From Massilia sp. KIM (GTDB taxonomy: Bacteria; Pseudomonadota; Gammaproteobacteria; Burkholderiales; Burkholderiaceae_D), in assembly GCF_002007115.1 (NCBI RefSeq), contig NZ_MVAD01000001.1:620001-684000 (forward strand): a stretch of DNA of 64,000 nucleotides, in the 5' to 3' direction. The notes beneath the pieces were generated by a model, which saw only the letters and a list, made by a program, of their open reading frames with translations, ran no database searches and had not been told where the DNA came from. The position numbers were made by a program, and so were the translations under genes. Positions 28,074 to 36,333 of this stretch are shown piece after piece. Position 1 is the stretch's first letter. Every line of letters begins with the position of its first letter.

Positions 28074-29405
28074 CTAAGGCCAGCGGCGCAGCGCCTGACC
28101 CTTAAGTGCGTAGAACAGGATCCATGCATAGCATGGCAGGAGCAGCCAGTATGCAGCTTGTGGGCTGCTATGGTCTGATAGCGCACCGTAGGCCATGGGC
28201 AGGAGCGCTCCGCCGGCAATGCCCATGATCAGTAGTGCTGCGCCGTTCGCGGTGTCGGATCCGAGATCCGCCAGCGCTAGCGGCCAGATCGCGGGCCAAA
28301 CCAGGGCATTGGCTAATCCCAACAGGGCGAGACAAAGGACGGAATCTGGGACGTGGCGAATCGGCGACCAGCCGAGCAGTGCTTCCGCTATGACCGTACT
28401 GCCCGCAGGAGCAAGGGTAACGACGAGGCTGAATAGGATGCCGAGTGCTGCCGACACCTGCAGCGCGCGTGACTGCGAGATGTAGCGCGGAATGGCGGCT
28501 ATTCCAGCCAGATAACCTACAACCATGAAGGCCATGGTTAGTGAGGTAAGTGATGCGTATCCTGGCAGCCCGAGGTGCTGGCCGTATAACCCGATGGTAT
28601 CGCCCGCGATCACTTCCACGCCGACGTAGACAAACAGGGCGGCAGCCCCTAGTACGAGCTGAGGGTGGCGCAGCACATCGAAGCGGCTGCTGCGCTCGCC
28701 CTCGCGGCGGTCGGGTGGGATTTCGGGAATCGGCAAGGCCGCCACCAGCAAGGCCATCAGCACCAGTGCCCCGGCCATCATGGCATACGGCGTTGCCAGC
28801 CGTTGCGACAGCTCCGCGCGAAGCGCGGCACGGCCGGCGGCGTCGGTGGCCTTGAAGACATCGTCCGAGTAAGCGTCCATCCCGGTCAGGACCAGGCTGG
28901 TGAACATGAGCGGTACCAGCACTCCCGCGCCTTTGTTGAACAGTCCCATGATGCTGATACGGGTGGCCGCGCTGTCGCGCGGTCCTATGCACACGAGATA
29001 GGGATTGATCGCCGTTTGCATCAGAGTCATGCCGGAGGCCAGGGTGAACAGGGCAAGCAGGAACAGCCCGTATTCGCCGCTGCGTGCAGCCGGGACGAAC
29101 AGCAGGGCGCCACCGCCCATGATCGCTAGGCCGAGCCCCATTGCGCGCCGGTAACCCGTGCGGCGCAGGACGGCGGCAGCCGGCAGGGCCATAACCGTAT
29201 AGGCGATGTAAAAGGCGAATGTGACCCAGAGCGCCTGGAAGTTGTTGAGGTCGCAGGCGATTTTCAGGAAAGGTATCAGTGAACCGTTGATCCAGGTGGC
29301 GCAGCCGAGGACAAAGAAGAGCAGGGCGACGACGCCCATTGCCAGCGTTACCTGGCGCGTGCTGGTCGCCGGCGCCAGGATGTGTGGCGGATTATCGGTG
29401 ATCAT
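28074..29405 (-). CDS. FucP/GluP-like sugar permease (MFS)
   Basis: Inner-membrane sugar:proton symporter, 443 aa with about 12 helices. Features of the FucP branch are visible: FFVLGCATWINGSLIPFLKIACDLNNFQA on helix 1 and ASGMTLMQTAINPYLVCIGP on helix 4, where the asparagine-proline is conserved. It should import the monosaccharide or small sugar that enters through the upstream TonB receptor. The gene follows the receptor by 59 nt and precedes the solute-binding protein gene. Confidence 0.87.
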   Translation of the reverse strand: MITDNPPHILAPATSTRQVTLAMGVVALLFFVLGCATWINGSLIPFLKIACDLNNFQALWVTFAFYIAYTVMALPAAAVLRRTGYRRAMGLGLAIMGGGALLFVPAARSGEYGLFLLALFTLASGMTLMQTAINPYLVCIGPRDSAATRISIMGLFNKGAGVLVPLMFTSLVLTGMDAYSDDVFKATDAAGRAALRAELSQRLATPYAMMAGALVLMALLVAALPIPEIPPDRREGERSSRFDVLRHPQLVLGAAALFVYVGVEVIAGDTIGLYGQHLGLPGYASLTSLTMAFMVVGYLAGIAAIPRYISQSRALQVSAALGILFSLVVTLAPAGSTVIAEALLGWSPIRHVPDSVLCLALLGLANALVWPAIWPLALADLGSDTANGAALLIMGIAGGALLPMAYGALSDHSSPQAAYWLLLPCYAWILFYALKGQALRRWP

Positions 29406-29464
29406 GAGTGGGGTCCTAGAAAGAGATAATCCGGCGCGCGCAGCGCGCCGGCACGGGCGCAGCT

Positions 29465-32074
29465 TCAGAACTTCGCGCGCAGGCCCAGGCTGTAGCGGGC
29501 GCCGTTCTCGTACACACCGACCGGCAGGCCGTCCGTGGTGTTGGTGCGGATCAGCTCATTGTTCAGGTTGACGGCGTTGGCATACAGGGCCAGTTGGGGC
29601 GTGAGGTCCCAGCTTGCGCTGGCGTCCCATTGCCCGTAGGCGCTGGTGACGTCCTGGCCGCCCTGGTTCAGTCCGCCATACGATTTGGAGCGGTAGTTGT
29701 AGGAAAGACGCGCCGAGAAGCCGGCGCGCTCGTAGTACACGCTGGCATTGAGCTGGTTGCGCGAGTTGCCCACCACGTTGAGCTTGCGTCCATTGGCCAG
29801 CGCTCCGGTCTTGGCGTCGGTGAACGTGTAGTTGACGATCGAGCCTAGGCCGTTGCCGAAAGCCTGCTGCCACTGAAGCTCGACGCCGTTGACGGTCGCG
29901 CCGTTGTCGGCGTTCTGTGGCCGGGTGACGGGGCGCTGCACGCCGGCCACGTTCTCGATCGCGGTCGAGGTATAGATGAAGGTGTCGAGGTGCTTGCCGA
30001 AGGCCGTGGCCGAAAGAAGCGAGGCGTCCGAGAAGTACCACTCCGCGCCCAGCTCCCACTGGTTGGCGTGGAAAGGCTTGAGCAGCGGATTGCCGGCCGT
30101 GGCGGCGTTGGTGGTGCCGCTGACCTCGGTACTGGCGGAGAGGTCGCTGTAGGTGTTGCGCGCCATGACGCGAGAGACGGCGCCGCGCAGCAGCAAGTCC
30201 TTGCGCAGCTCATAGACTGCATTCAGGCTGGGCAGGGCGTCGGTGTAGCTGCGGCCGATGCTCACCGGCGCGTAGGCGCCGCGGCCGTTCAGGTCCTGGT
30301 TGGCCTGCGAGGTCTGGCGGGTACGCACCAGGCGTACGCCGAAGTCGCCGCGCCAGGGGCCTGTGGCGAAATTCGCCTTCACGTAGGCGGCCGAGATGCG
30401 TTCCTTGATCCGGTAGTATTCACCCAGGGCCTCGGCATAGGTCATGGCCTTGTCGTACATGGCGAAACCTTTACTGGCGGCCAGCGCATCGTTGACCCAT
30501 GCAAACTGGGTCAGCGAGCCGGCGGTCGCCGCCTTTTGGCTGATCTGTGGCGAAGGCCCGGTGGACAGGTCGGCAAGGCTGAAGGATTGCCAGCCGGGGC
30601 TACCCGGCCCGGCGGTGCCGATGATGCGGCGATTGCTTACTTCGCCGTCGCGGAACTTCAGGCCGAACTTGACCGACTTGATGAAGGCGCGGTCCAGAAA
30701 GAACTCGAGGTCTCCCTGGGCATAGTCTTCCTTGCTGTCCATGCGCCGGATCCAGTCGCGGGCGCCCTGCAGGGTCAGTTTGCTCGGGTCGAGCGGATTC
30801 ATGTCGAGATACTGGACTTCATAGGTATCCGGGGCCAGGTTAATGGTAGCCCGAGTATTGCCCGTGAACCAGAAATTGCGGTCGTGCTCGCTGCCGCCAG
30901 CAGCCGAGGTCGTACCAGCCTGTACATGCAGGCGCCAGCCGTCTCCGTCGAGGTTGCCCTCAAGGTCGAGCACCCGCGACTTGACATAGGCTTCGCGGTA
31001 GATCGGCTCGAAAGACACCCCGTTGACCGGACCCACGGTGCCACCCACCACCGACTGGGTGCCGTCCGAGGTCGTGATGAAGCGCGGTCGGCTGATTCTC
31101 AGCACATTGTTCGGCTCGACCAGGCCGCCGATCTGCCACAGGTAATTCTGGTTGTTGTTGTCCATGTCCATGTCCGAATGCAGGTAGTTCAGGGACACGT
31201 CGGAGTTCGCCGTAGGACGCAACTGCAGCGTTAGGTTGACGGTCTTGCGTTCGCGGTCCTGGCGGAAAATCGGCGTGCCGCCGCCCCAGGAGGCGTACAC
31301 ATTCGGGGTGGCGCGGCCGTTCTCGTCGATGACGGTGTACTTGGTAGAGTCGGTAAAGTTTTCCAAACCATCACGGCGCATGGTGCGCTTCTGGTGGCTC
31401 AGCGCCAGCAGGACGCCGGCGGTGCGGGCTTCGTTGTGCCAGTTGAGCAGGCCGGACCACTGGGGATCGGTCTTTTCCGGCAGTTCGCTGTAGGTTGCTT
31501 CCGCCGATACCTGTGCCGTCAGCGCATCCTTGAATTGCAGGGGCTTGCGGGTCTTGACGATTACCAGGCCGCCGATGCTGCCCTCGTCGAGGTCGGGCGA
31601 AGGGCTTTTGTAGACATCGAGGCTGCCGACCAGTTCGGACGGCAGGATGTCATAGTTGAAGCCGCGGCTCTGCGCGTCGTTCTTCCACCAATAGGCCGAG
31701 GCTACGTTCTGGCCGTTCAGCTGGGTCATATTCAAGTTCTTGTCGGTACCGCGCACGAAAATGTCGCGCCCCTCTCCCCAGGTCCGGTCGACGGAGATGC
31801 CTGGGACCCGCTGGAGGGCGTCCGCGACGTTCTTGTCGGGAAACTTACCAACGTCTTCCGCACTCACCGTGTCGACGATGTTTAAGGCATCGCGCTTCTC
31901 GGCAAGGTTACGCTTCTGAGTTGCGCGCAAGCCTTTGACCTCCACTTGCTGGATGCTCGCCGCCTCGGTGGGATCGGCGATTGCGGTCTGGCTCCACGCA
32001 ACGTGGCTGGCTACGGCACCTGCCAGTGCGACGAGTTGGGTAAGGCGCTTCTTGCGTGGTGGATGCTGGTTCAT
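29465..32074 (-). CDS. TonB-dependent receptor, carbohydrate type
   Basis: Outer-membrane receptor of 869 aa in the subgroup (TIGR01782-like) common in Xanthomonas and Massilia for plant or chitin sugars. Signal peptide, then TonB-box-like IQQVEVKGLR, plug motifs (VGKFPDKNVADALQRVPGIS, GRDIFVRGTD, NGQNVASAYWW) and a beta-barrel ending in ...YSLGLRAKF with terminal Phe. The ATG at 32074 with AAGGG upstream fits the signal peptide; the longer frame has no support. It heads the sugar module. No glycoside hydrolase lies beside it, so the substrate cannot be named. Confidence 0.88.
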   Translation of the reverse strand: MNQHPPRKKRLTQLVALAGAVASHVAWSQTAIADPTEAASIQQVEVKGLRATQKRNLAEKRDALNIVDTVSAEDVGKFPDKNVADALQRVPGISVDRTWGEGRDIFVRGTDKNLNMTQLNGQNVASAYWWKNDAQSRGFNYDILPSELVGSLDVYKSPSPDLDEGSIGGLVIVKTRKPLQFKDALTAQVSAEATYSELPEKTDPQWSGLLNWHNEARTAGVLLALSHQKRTMRRDGLENFTDSTKYTVIDENGRATPNVYASWGGGTPIFRQDRERKTVNLTLQLRPTANSDVSLNYLHSDMDMDNNNQNYLWQIGGLVEPNNVLRISRPRFITTSDGTQSVVGGTVGPVNGVSFEPIYREAYVKSRVLDLEGNLDGDGWRLHVQAGTTSAAGGSEHDRNFWFTGNTRATINLAPDTYEVQYLDMNPLDPSKLTLQGARDWIRRMDSKEDYAQGDLEFFLDRAFIKSVKFGLKFRDGEVSNRRIIGTAGPGSPGWQSFSLADLSTGPSPQISQKAATAGSLTQFAWVNDALAASKGFAMYDKAMTYAEALGEYYRIKERISAAYVKANFATGPWRGDFGVRLVRTRQTSQANQDLNGRGAYAPVSIGRSYTDALPSLNAVYELRKDLLLRGAVSRVMARNTYSDLSASTEVSGTTNAATAGNPLLKPFHANQWELGAEWYFSDASLLSATAFGKHLDTFIYTSTAIENVAGVQRPVTRPQNADNGATVNGVELQWQQAFGNGLGSIVNYTFTDAKTGALANGRKLNVVGNSRNQLNASVYYERAGFSARLSYNYRSKSYGGLNQGGQDVTSAYGQWDASASWDLTPQLALYANAVNLNNELIRTNTTDGLPVGVYENGARYSLGLRAKF

Positions 32075-32744
32075 CTTGTGTCCCTTGTTGTTCGTGTTGT
32101 CAGCATTTTTGAAAGTTAGCAGGCTCCGCCTACCGGTACCGACCGCTGGGAAGAAATATCTAATAAGGCTTGGTTTTCGGTGCGACCCGACCAATCTAGT
32201 GGCATGTCTTTACAGATACGTTTGAATGCTAGCAGGGGAGAAAATGTAACGCTAGACCGTGGCCGTATTTGTCGGGCACTTCTAAGTTGCTGATTATTTG
32301 AGGTATTTTTGGGCTGGGTCTATTATGAGTTACGGAACATTACGAAGTGACTTACCCGCGGGACAGGGACATCGTGCGTAGAAGAAGCGCTAGTAAGCTT
32401 GAGAGAGCGTTCTTTACAAAACTTTACAAACTCAGCTATCAGCAGTATCACCACTCCAACAGCGATACCAAGCTTGGATGCCCGCTTAGGCCAAGTACCA
32501 AGTAACCGCTGAACCACTTTCGACCGCTAACAGTCGATTTCAGCTCACTAGATAGGGAGGCTCGAGGTATGGACGGAACCCTCCGGCCAGTTTCATATTA
32601 GACTCACGTTAGACCAAGCGGCACTGCCTACACTGTTTCTGGCCTGTTTCGAACGAGAAGGCTCGAGCGGATCCGATTAAAACGCTTTGTTGAGATCCGC
32701 GCTTAGGAGGTCCACGCAAGCCTGTACTAAAGGGAGAGTTCCCG
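32075..32744. other. non-coding stretch upstream of sugar module
   Basis: About 670 bases. The left part must carry the promoter of the TonB receptor gene; the rest shows no supported gene. Base composition drops sharply in GC relative to the sugar module to its left, judged by eye. Confidence 0.4.
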
Positions 32745-32873
32745 ATGAGGTATCTGTATGACCACGCGGGCATGCCTATCGGAACAAACCTCGCGTTCTT
32801 CGAAGGCGACGTGCTCTTCAACTCATGCTTAGTCAACTCATGCCTAGCCGACTTATTTTTTTTGGCCTCCTAA
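32745..32873 (+). CDS. possible 42-aa peptide, unknown
   Basis: A short frame starts with ATG at 32745, eight bases after GGGAG, a fair ribosome site, and encodes MRYLYDHAGMPIGTNLAFF and a cysteine-containing tail ending LADLFFLAS. The start slightly resembles proteins built from short YDxxGxPIG beta repeats, so it could be the stub of a longer decayed gene. No neighbour supports it. Confidence 0.25.
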   Translation: MRYLYDHAGMPIGTNLAFFEGDVLFNSCLVNSCLADLFFLAS

Positions 32874-32975
32874 TGAAGGTTCTTTTGACTATCGGACGCC
32901 GGTGGGTGCTGTTGACTTATAGGTGAGTCCGAGCTAATTGAAGGCAGGCAGCTACTAAACATTTTGATTGCCAAG

Positions 32976-33034
32976 GTCCGCTGGGACTGGCGGACGTTAG
33001 CTGGCCGGCGAGCTCAACACGGCTGCCGGCCAGC
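32976..33034. other. two adjacent GC-rich hairpins
   Basis: Hairpin 1: GTCCGC (32976-32981) and GCGGAC (32990-32995). Hairpin 2: GCTGGCCGGC (33000-33009) and GCCGGCCAGC (33025-33034), a perfect 10-bp stem with extra inner pairing AGC/GCT. No T-run follows on either strand, so simple terminators are unlikely; a REP-like element or decayed mobile-element end is possible. Confidence 0.5.
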
Positions 33035-33147
33035 GAAATATCTGTGAGACCGGGCTTCGCACAAAGCGGCAACATCGATTGCAATCGCTCTCCAGAACAT
33101 TCGACCAAGCCCCTATTAGCGCGGATGAAAAAACGTGTAGGTCTTGG

Positions 33148-34272
33148 TTACTGCTTAATCGCTGCACAACGGAATACGCGCCTACGTAAAGTCAGCAGCC
33201 CAAGTCCCGCAGCTATCAAGGCATAAGTGGCTGGTTCAGGGACAGGTGACACTGTGACGACAAAGCCGCTACCTGCACTATCCATCCCATAGAACGTTCG
33301 CCCGTCAGCCGAGACGCCAAGTGGCAGGGCAAGTGTACGGTCGCCCAGGTCAACTCCTTGCCCGATAATGTAATCAGTAAAGTTAAGCATGCCTTGACCT
33401 TCAATCCAGATGAAGCCGTGTGCTGAGCCAGCAGGGCCGAGATCTCGGTCGTAGCCAACAATAATTTGACCATCGGCCGAGATGCCTGTAGCACCTTGAT
33501 AGTCTCCCATGGCGTCTAAATCACCAAGCCACTCTGTTTTCTGTGTGAGAGTGTTGTAGCGCCATGCTTGATTGAAGTCACCAGCACCCACGATCCAACG
33601 ACCATCAGCGGAAACTGCAGTTGCCTCCTGATGAGGATTGCCTTGATCATCAACCAAGTTATGCATTGTCCCGTCTTGCCAGTAAACTCCAGTCCAGTTC
33701 CCATATGGCTGCTCTACCCAGCCAGCGATTATGCTACCGTCGTATGACACACCATTGGCACGTGAGGAGCCACCAAGCGAGCCGAGGTCAAGCAGGGAGC
33801 CGCCCGCATTAGACGCCGTTGCATGAGCTACGCCGCCGTCAACCCATCCTAATCCAACGACGGTCTTCCCATCGCCGGAAATATTCCAGCTTGAGCTAGC
33901 TGACGTACCTGTATTACCACCGATTCCGTTGAGTGTATTCCATTGACGAGTGCTAACCGAATAATAACCAGCGTGATTCAGCCCATCCTTTCCTAGAGCA
34001 GAGCCTGATATTCGTGTGCCGTCGGCCGACACACTGGCTCTGCCGCCCTCCCATGCACCGCCGATAGAGGTCACTCCGGTCGCGGCAGTCCACATAAAGT
34101 ACGATCCGTTTTCGGTATAAGCACCGATCACGCTACCGTTAGCAGAGGAACCCGAGGCCGTAACACCGTAGCCAAGGTCCCAGAAATTTCCTTCTGCATG
34201 AGCACTACGTGCAGCGGTCAATGCAGAGAACAGCGCACTAGCCATAAATGTAAGATGAGCTAAAGTTTTCAC
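33148..34272 (-). CDS. PEP-CTERM exported protein with HAF-type repeats
   Basis: Exported 374-aa protein. It starts with a signal peptide (GTG at 34272, AAGGG nine bases upstream; cleavage after SAHA) and ends with the PEP-CTERM sorting signal VPEPATYALIAAGLGLL followed by LRRR, which is recognised by exosortase and links the protein to exopolysaccharide export and the cell surface. In between are repeated units with the pattern GxSxDGxxIxG and WxxGxMxNL, as in extracellular HAF-repeat / beta-propeller-like proteins. Its biochemical role is unknown. The neighbouring minus-strand gene is also PEP-CTERM. Confidence 0.83.
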   Translation of the reverse strand: MKTLAHLTFMASALFSALTAARSAHAEGNFWDLGYGVTASGSSANGSVIGAYTENGSYFMWTAATGVTSIGGAWEGGRASVSADGTRISGSALGKDGLNHAGYYSVSTRQWNTLNGIGGNTGTSASSSWNISGDGKTVVGLGWVDGGVAHATASNAGGSLLDLGSLGGSSRANGVSYDGSIIAGWVEQPYGNWTGVYWQDGTMHNLVDDQGNPHQEATAVSADGRWIVGAGDFNQAWRYNTLTQKTEWLGDLDAMGDYQGATGISADGQIIVGYDRDLGPAGSAHGFIWIEGQGMLNFTDYIIGQGVDLGDRTLALPLGVSADGRTFYGMDSAGSGFVVTVSPVPEPATYALIAAGLGLLTLRRRVFRCAAIKQ

Positions 34273-34428
34273 GTTTGAAACCCTTATGTTGAATATATGT
34301 GCTGGGCTCGCCAGCTTAAAGTGACATCCTCTTGCGCTCACTGCCAAAACTTCCTTCGCTACTCCAAAATTCCACATCGCGGCAAGCAGAAGAGATCAAG
34401 GCATGCCAAGGCGGGCCAGAGCAATAAC

Positions 34429-34445
34429 GCGCCTTTCATAGGCGC
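34429..34445. other. short hairpin between PEP-CTERM genes
   Basis: GCGCCT (34429-34434) and AGGCGC (34440-34445) form a 6-bp stem with a 5-base loop, followed on the plus strand by AAATTTTT. Lying downstream of the minus-strand gene at 34550-35338, it may help end that transcript, although the T-run is on the other strand. Confidence 0.35.
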
Positions 34446-34549
34446 AAATTTTTCATAAGTAGCTTCAATCGGGGGCCAGACTCGTACATCTCTCGACAAT
34501 ACTTTTTATCCATAGGCCCTATGTCAATTTCAGCTTACATGAATGAGCG

Positions 34550-35338
34550 TCACTGTGCGCGATAGGGGATAAATACTTTCGATCGCGTTAGCGTTTTTGA
34601 TTTTCTTTTCAATACCCACGCAATGATTAGCGTGCCAAAAAACATCAATGTTTGAACTTGCGGCTCAGGGACTTCCGTGACAATCGAAATGTTATCGATC
34701 GCTACGTCAAAATCATGAAATTGATACTGAAAGCCTGGCATTATTGTTGAGAATGCTAGCTCATCCACACTTGACAACACGTCTGCAAAACTGCGACCTT
34801 CTGGAAGACTAGGGCCAGCAATATCATCTGGAGATCCAAAACCTCCCCAGCCAGCTGGAAGATTGTGCGCCTTCGTGTCTGCAATTGAGACGGATAATGT
34901 CTTCCAACCCTGCATAAAGTCGATTGTTCCGAGATCGTACCAGACGCTAGTGTAGGGAACTCCAGACGGTGTATTGTCATAATCCCTTAATTCCAGAACC
35001 ATCTTGCTTGGCACTTCTTGTCCGAATGCTTTAATGGATATTGCCAGGACATCTATACTTAGCGTAACACTTCTTACTTTCCCATAATCGCCTATAAATG
35101 CGTGATTGCTGCTGTTGGCAAAACTAATGCCAAAGTTATTGATCTGGGTGTGAAGCGCAGGACGTTGTTGGCCTAGGCTTGCATTAATTCCCGTGCCCCC
35201 AACTCCATCAATGGCTTGCATTCCAACCCAGCCCTTTGGCCCTGACGAGAAATCAACTTGGCTTGTCGTGGGGACTGCAAACGAGAATGAGCTTAGAGTA
35301 AGTAGCAATAACACGAGCATGATTTTTAGATTTAACAT
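34550..35338 (-). CDS. PEP-CTERM exported protein
   Basis: A 262-aa exported protein. Signal peptide MLNLKIMLVLLLLTLSSFSFA, a beta-rich central domain with repeated Asp/Gly turns (DFSSGPKGWVGMQAI, DFDVAIDNISIVTEVPEP) and a C-terminal PEP-CTERM signal: EVPEP, hydrophobic helix LMFFGTLIIAWVL, then basic KRKSK. The middle looks like a carbohydrate-binding or concanavalin-like fold but I do not recognise a family. The ATG at 35338 has GAAGG six bases upstream. A roughly 14-residue tail after the basic patch is longer than usual. Confidence 0.75.
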   Translation of the reverse strand: MLNLKIMLVLLLLTLSSFSFAVPTTSQVDFSSGPKGWVGMQAIDGVGGTGINASLGQQRPALHTQINNFGISFANSSNHAFIGDYGKVRSVTLSIDVLAISIKAFGQEVPSKMVLELRDYDNTPSGVPYTSVWYDLGTIDFMQGWKTLSVSIADTKAHNLPAGWGGFGSPDDIAGPSLPEGRSFADVLSSVDELAFSTIMPGFQYQFHDFDVAIDNISIVTEVPEPQVQTLMFFGTLIIAWVLKRKSKTLTRSKVFIPYRAQ

Positions 35339-36333
35339 CGCAAGCCTTCGGGTTTGTGACACGGAATCGGTAAATACATATTAGGGTATTGAATTTACCG
35401 CTAGCTGAGGAATTCTGAAAGAAGCGCGTTTAGCAATTTTGTATAAAAGATGTCTTGAAATGTCTAGATTTTCCAGATTGAAATTCTTGCCCAGTGCCAT
35501 CACGTTTTTTTCTAACCTAATAAAACTTAGTTCCAGTTTCCTTAGGTAGTTCCAAATTGCAATAGGTTTTATGTGGTGCAAACATTTCTTTGCGTCGTGT
35601 GCCAGTTGGTTGTGCAGTGTTGACTGCTACTGATACGATTGACGGCTCCAATAGAGCCGTTCTAGGTAACGAACTTCACTTGGTGACACGGAAGTTGGCC
35701 GTCGCGATGGGTTCGAGTCTTCTCTCTTTTACAACTTGAAGCGTTGACACGGGAGTTGGAGAGCAAAAACCACGCATGGAAATCTTGATTTGCCGTTTTG
35801 TTGGACGGCAACATAATCTGGCAAGCGGATCGCGATTCTAACTCTTCAGTGCTAGCGTTTCACATAAGCGACTCAGCACGCACTGTCCTGAATTAGCGAG
35901 GTAGTGCAAAGTTAAACAGCAAGATTAGTTTCCGCATTGAATCAAAAGTTGGATATTTCTACCATACATTTTCTTCATTGCCTATATAACTGTTGGTGTC
36001 GTTCCAGAATCCAAGACAGAGTTTTGCGCAAACTAATGCTACCAATCTGGGCGACTTACAGACTAGAGTCGTTTACCTATTCAGTGGGCGACCTCGTAAT
36101 TGTCACACTGGATGAACGTTTGCAATTATAGATTTCCCACTTTACGTATGCATGGCATTGACTGGGTTATGACACTAACGCGCAGTTAAAATTCGGGTGA
36201 ATCTGCACGATTGAGTGTTATTCTGAATTAATCTAAACCCGCTATTGCTTGACCATATCGAACCAGTCGCAAGAAAGCGGCGAAACGAATTTATCACGTA
36301 CCTCATGTCAACATTTTATTCTGCATAATCTCT
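35339..36333. other. about 1 kb without a supported gene
   Basis: No reading frame here has a ribosome site or recognisable domain. There is a 7-bp hairpin, ACGGCTC/GAGCCGT (35642-35660), and two similar stretches near 35680 and 35745 containing TGACACGGAAGTTGG and TGACACGGGAGTTGG. The right end should hold the promoter of the prolyl oligopeptidase gene. Confidence 0.4.

Noticed and set aside
35381..35581. 66-aa minus-strand frame near the PEP-CTERM gene
   Set aside because: No ribosome site or family resemblance; probably chance in an AT-rich gap.
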